From positions 1 through 5,662 of the forward strand of contig JAAUSP010000508.1 of the NCBI GenBank assembly GCA_012032575.1: a stretch of DNA of 5,662 nucleotides, in the 5' to 3' direction. The notes below the pieces were generated by a model. That model was not told the origin of the DNA. It ran no database searches and saw nothing but the letters and a program-made list of their open reading frames with translations. Position numbers and translations under genes: made by a program. This DNA is from Anaerolineales bacterium (lineage in GTDB: Bacteria; Chloroflexota; Anaerolineae; 4572-78; J111). Shown piece after piece: positions 5,632 through 5,662 of this stretch (the first letter of the stretch is position 1; each line of letters begins with the position of its first letter).

Positions 5632-5662
5632 TCGAACCCGAAGATGCTCAATCAAACTCTAC

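Overview
The window looks like a piece of a chromosome from an uncultivated member of the phylum Chloroflexota, probably of the Anaerolineae type. That is an inference. It rests on a lipoprotein whose mature part begins with a long Thr/Pro-rich stretch, on a degenerate heptad pyrimidine repeat between genes, on the moderately GC-rich genes and AT-rich spacers, and on the linked sensor kinase and receiver-PAS genes. No rRNA or other decisive taxonomic marker is present.

Left part (1-855, minus strand). A cut-off lipoprotein gene runs off the left edge. It lies 48 bp downstream of a complete, canonical family I inorganic pyrophosphatase gene (ppa). A good minus-strand promoter (TTGACG, 17 bp, TAAATT with an extended -10) sits in the 164 bp spacer between ppa and the divergent pyruvate kinase gene.

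Centre (1020-3334, plus strand). Pyruvate kinase (pyk) overlaps the next gene by 8 to 11 bp. That gene encodes a small four-helix membrane protein of unknown function. After a 10 bp gap comes a small soluble protein of 121 residues, also unknown. The three form a tight putative operon. ppa and pyk facing each other puts two enzymes of phosphate and energy metabolism on one divergent control region.

Spacer 3335-3728. It contains a purine arm and a pyrimidine tract made of seven degenerate 7-nt units, which together can fold. Next come a near-ideal sigma-70 promoter (TTGACA, 16 bp, TATAAT), a tRNA-Arg gene with anticodon TCG, and a strong intrinsic terminator. Last is an extended -10 promoter whose leader has two competing hairpins, one of which covers part of the ribosome binding site of the next gene.

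Right part (3729-5662, plus strand). A PAS-type sensor histidine kinase is split into two reading frames by what looks like one missing base near 4513-4516. Its TGA overlaps the ATG of a receiver-domain protein (ATGA overlap). This second protein continues through a coiled coil into the start of a PAS domain. Its frame then stops at 5629, and PAS-like sequence appears to resume in another frame up to the window edge, again as if one base were missing. The two genes probably act as a phosphorelay: kinase to receiver, then to a further sensory or output module beyond the window. The two lesions are either real decay or consensus indel errors in the assembly.

No mobile element, CRISPR array or clearly new defence system is visible. 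The most notable features are the double frameshift in the signalling pair, the pyk-linked unknown genes, and the structured non-coding spacer.
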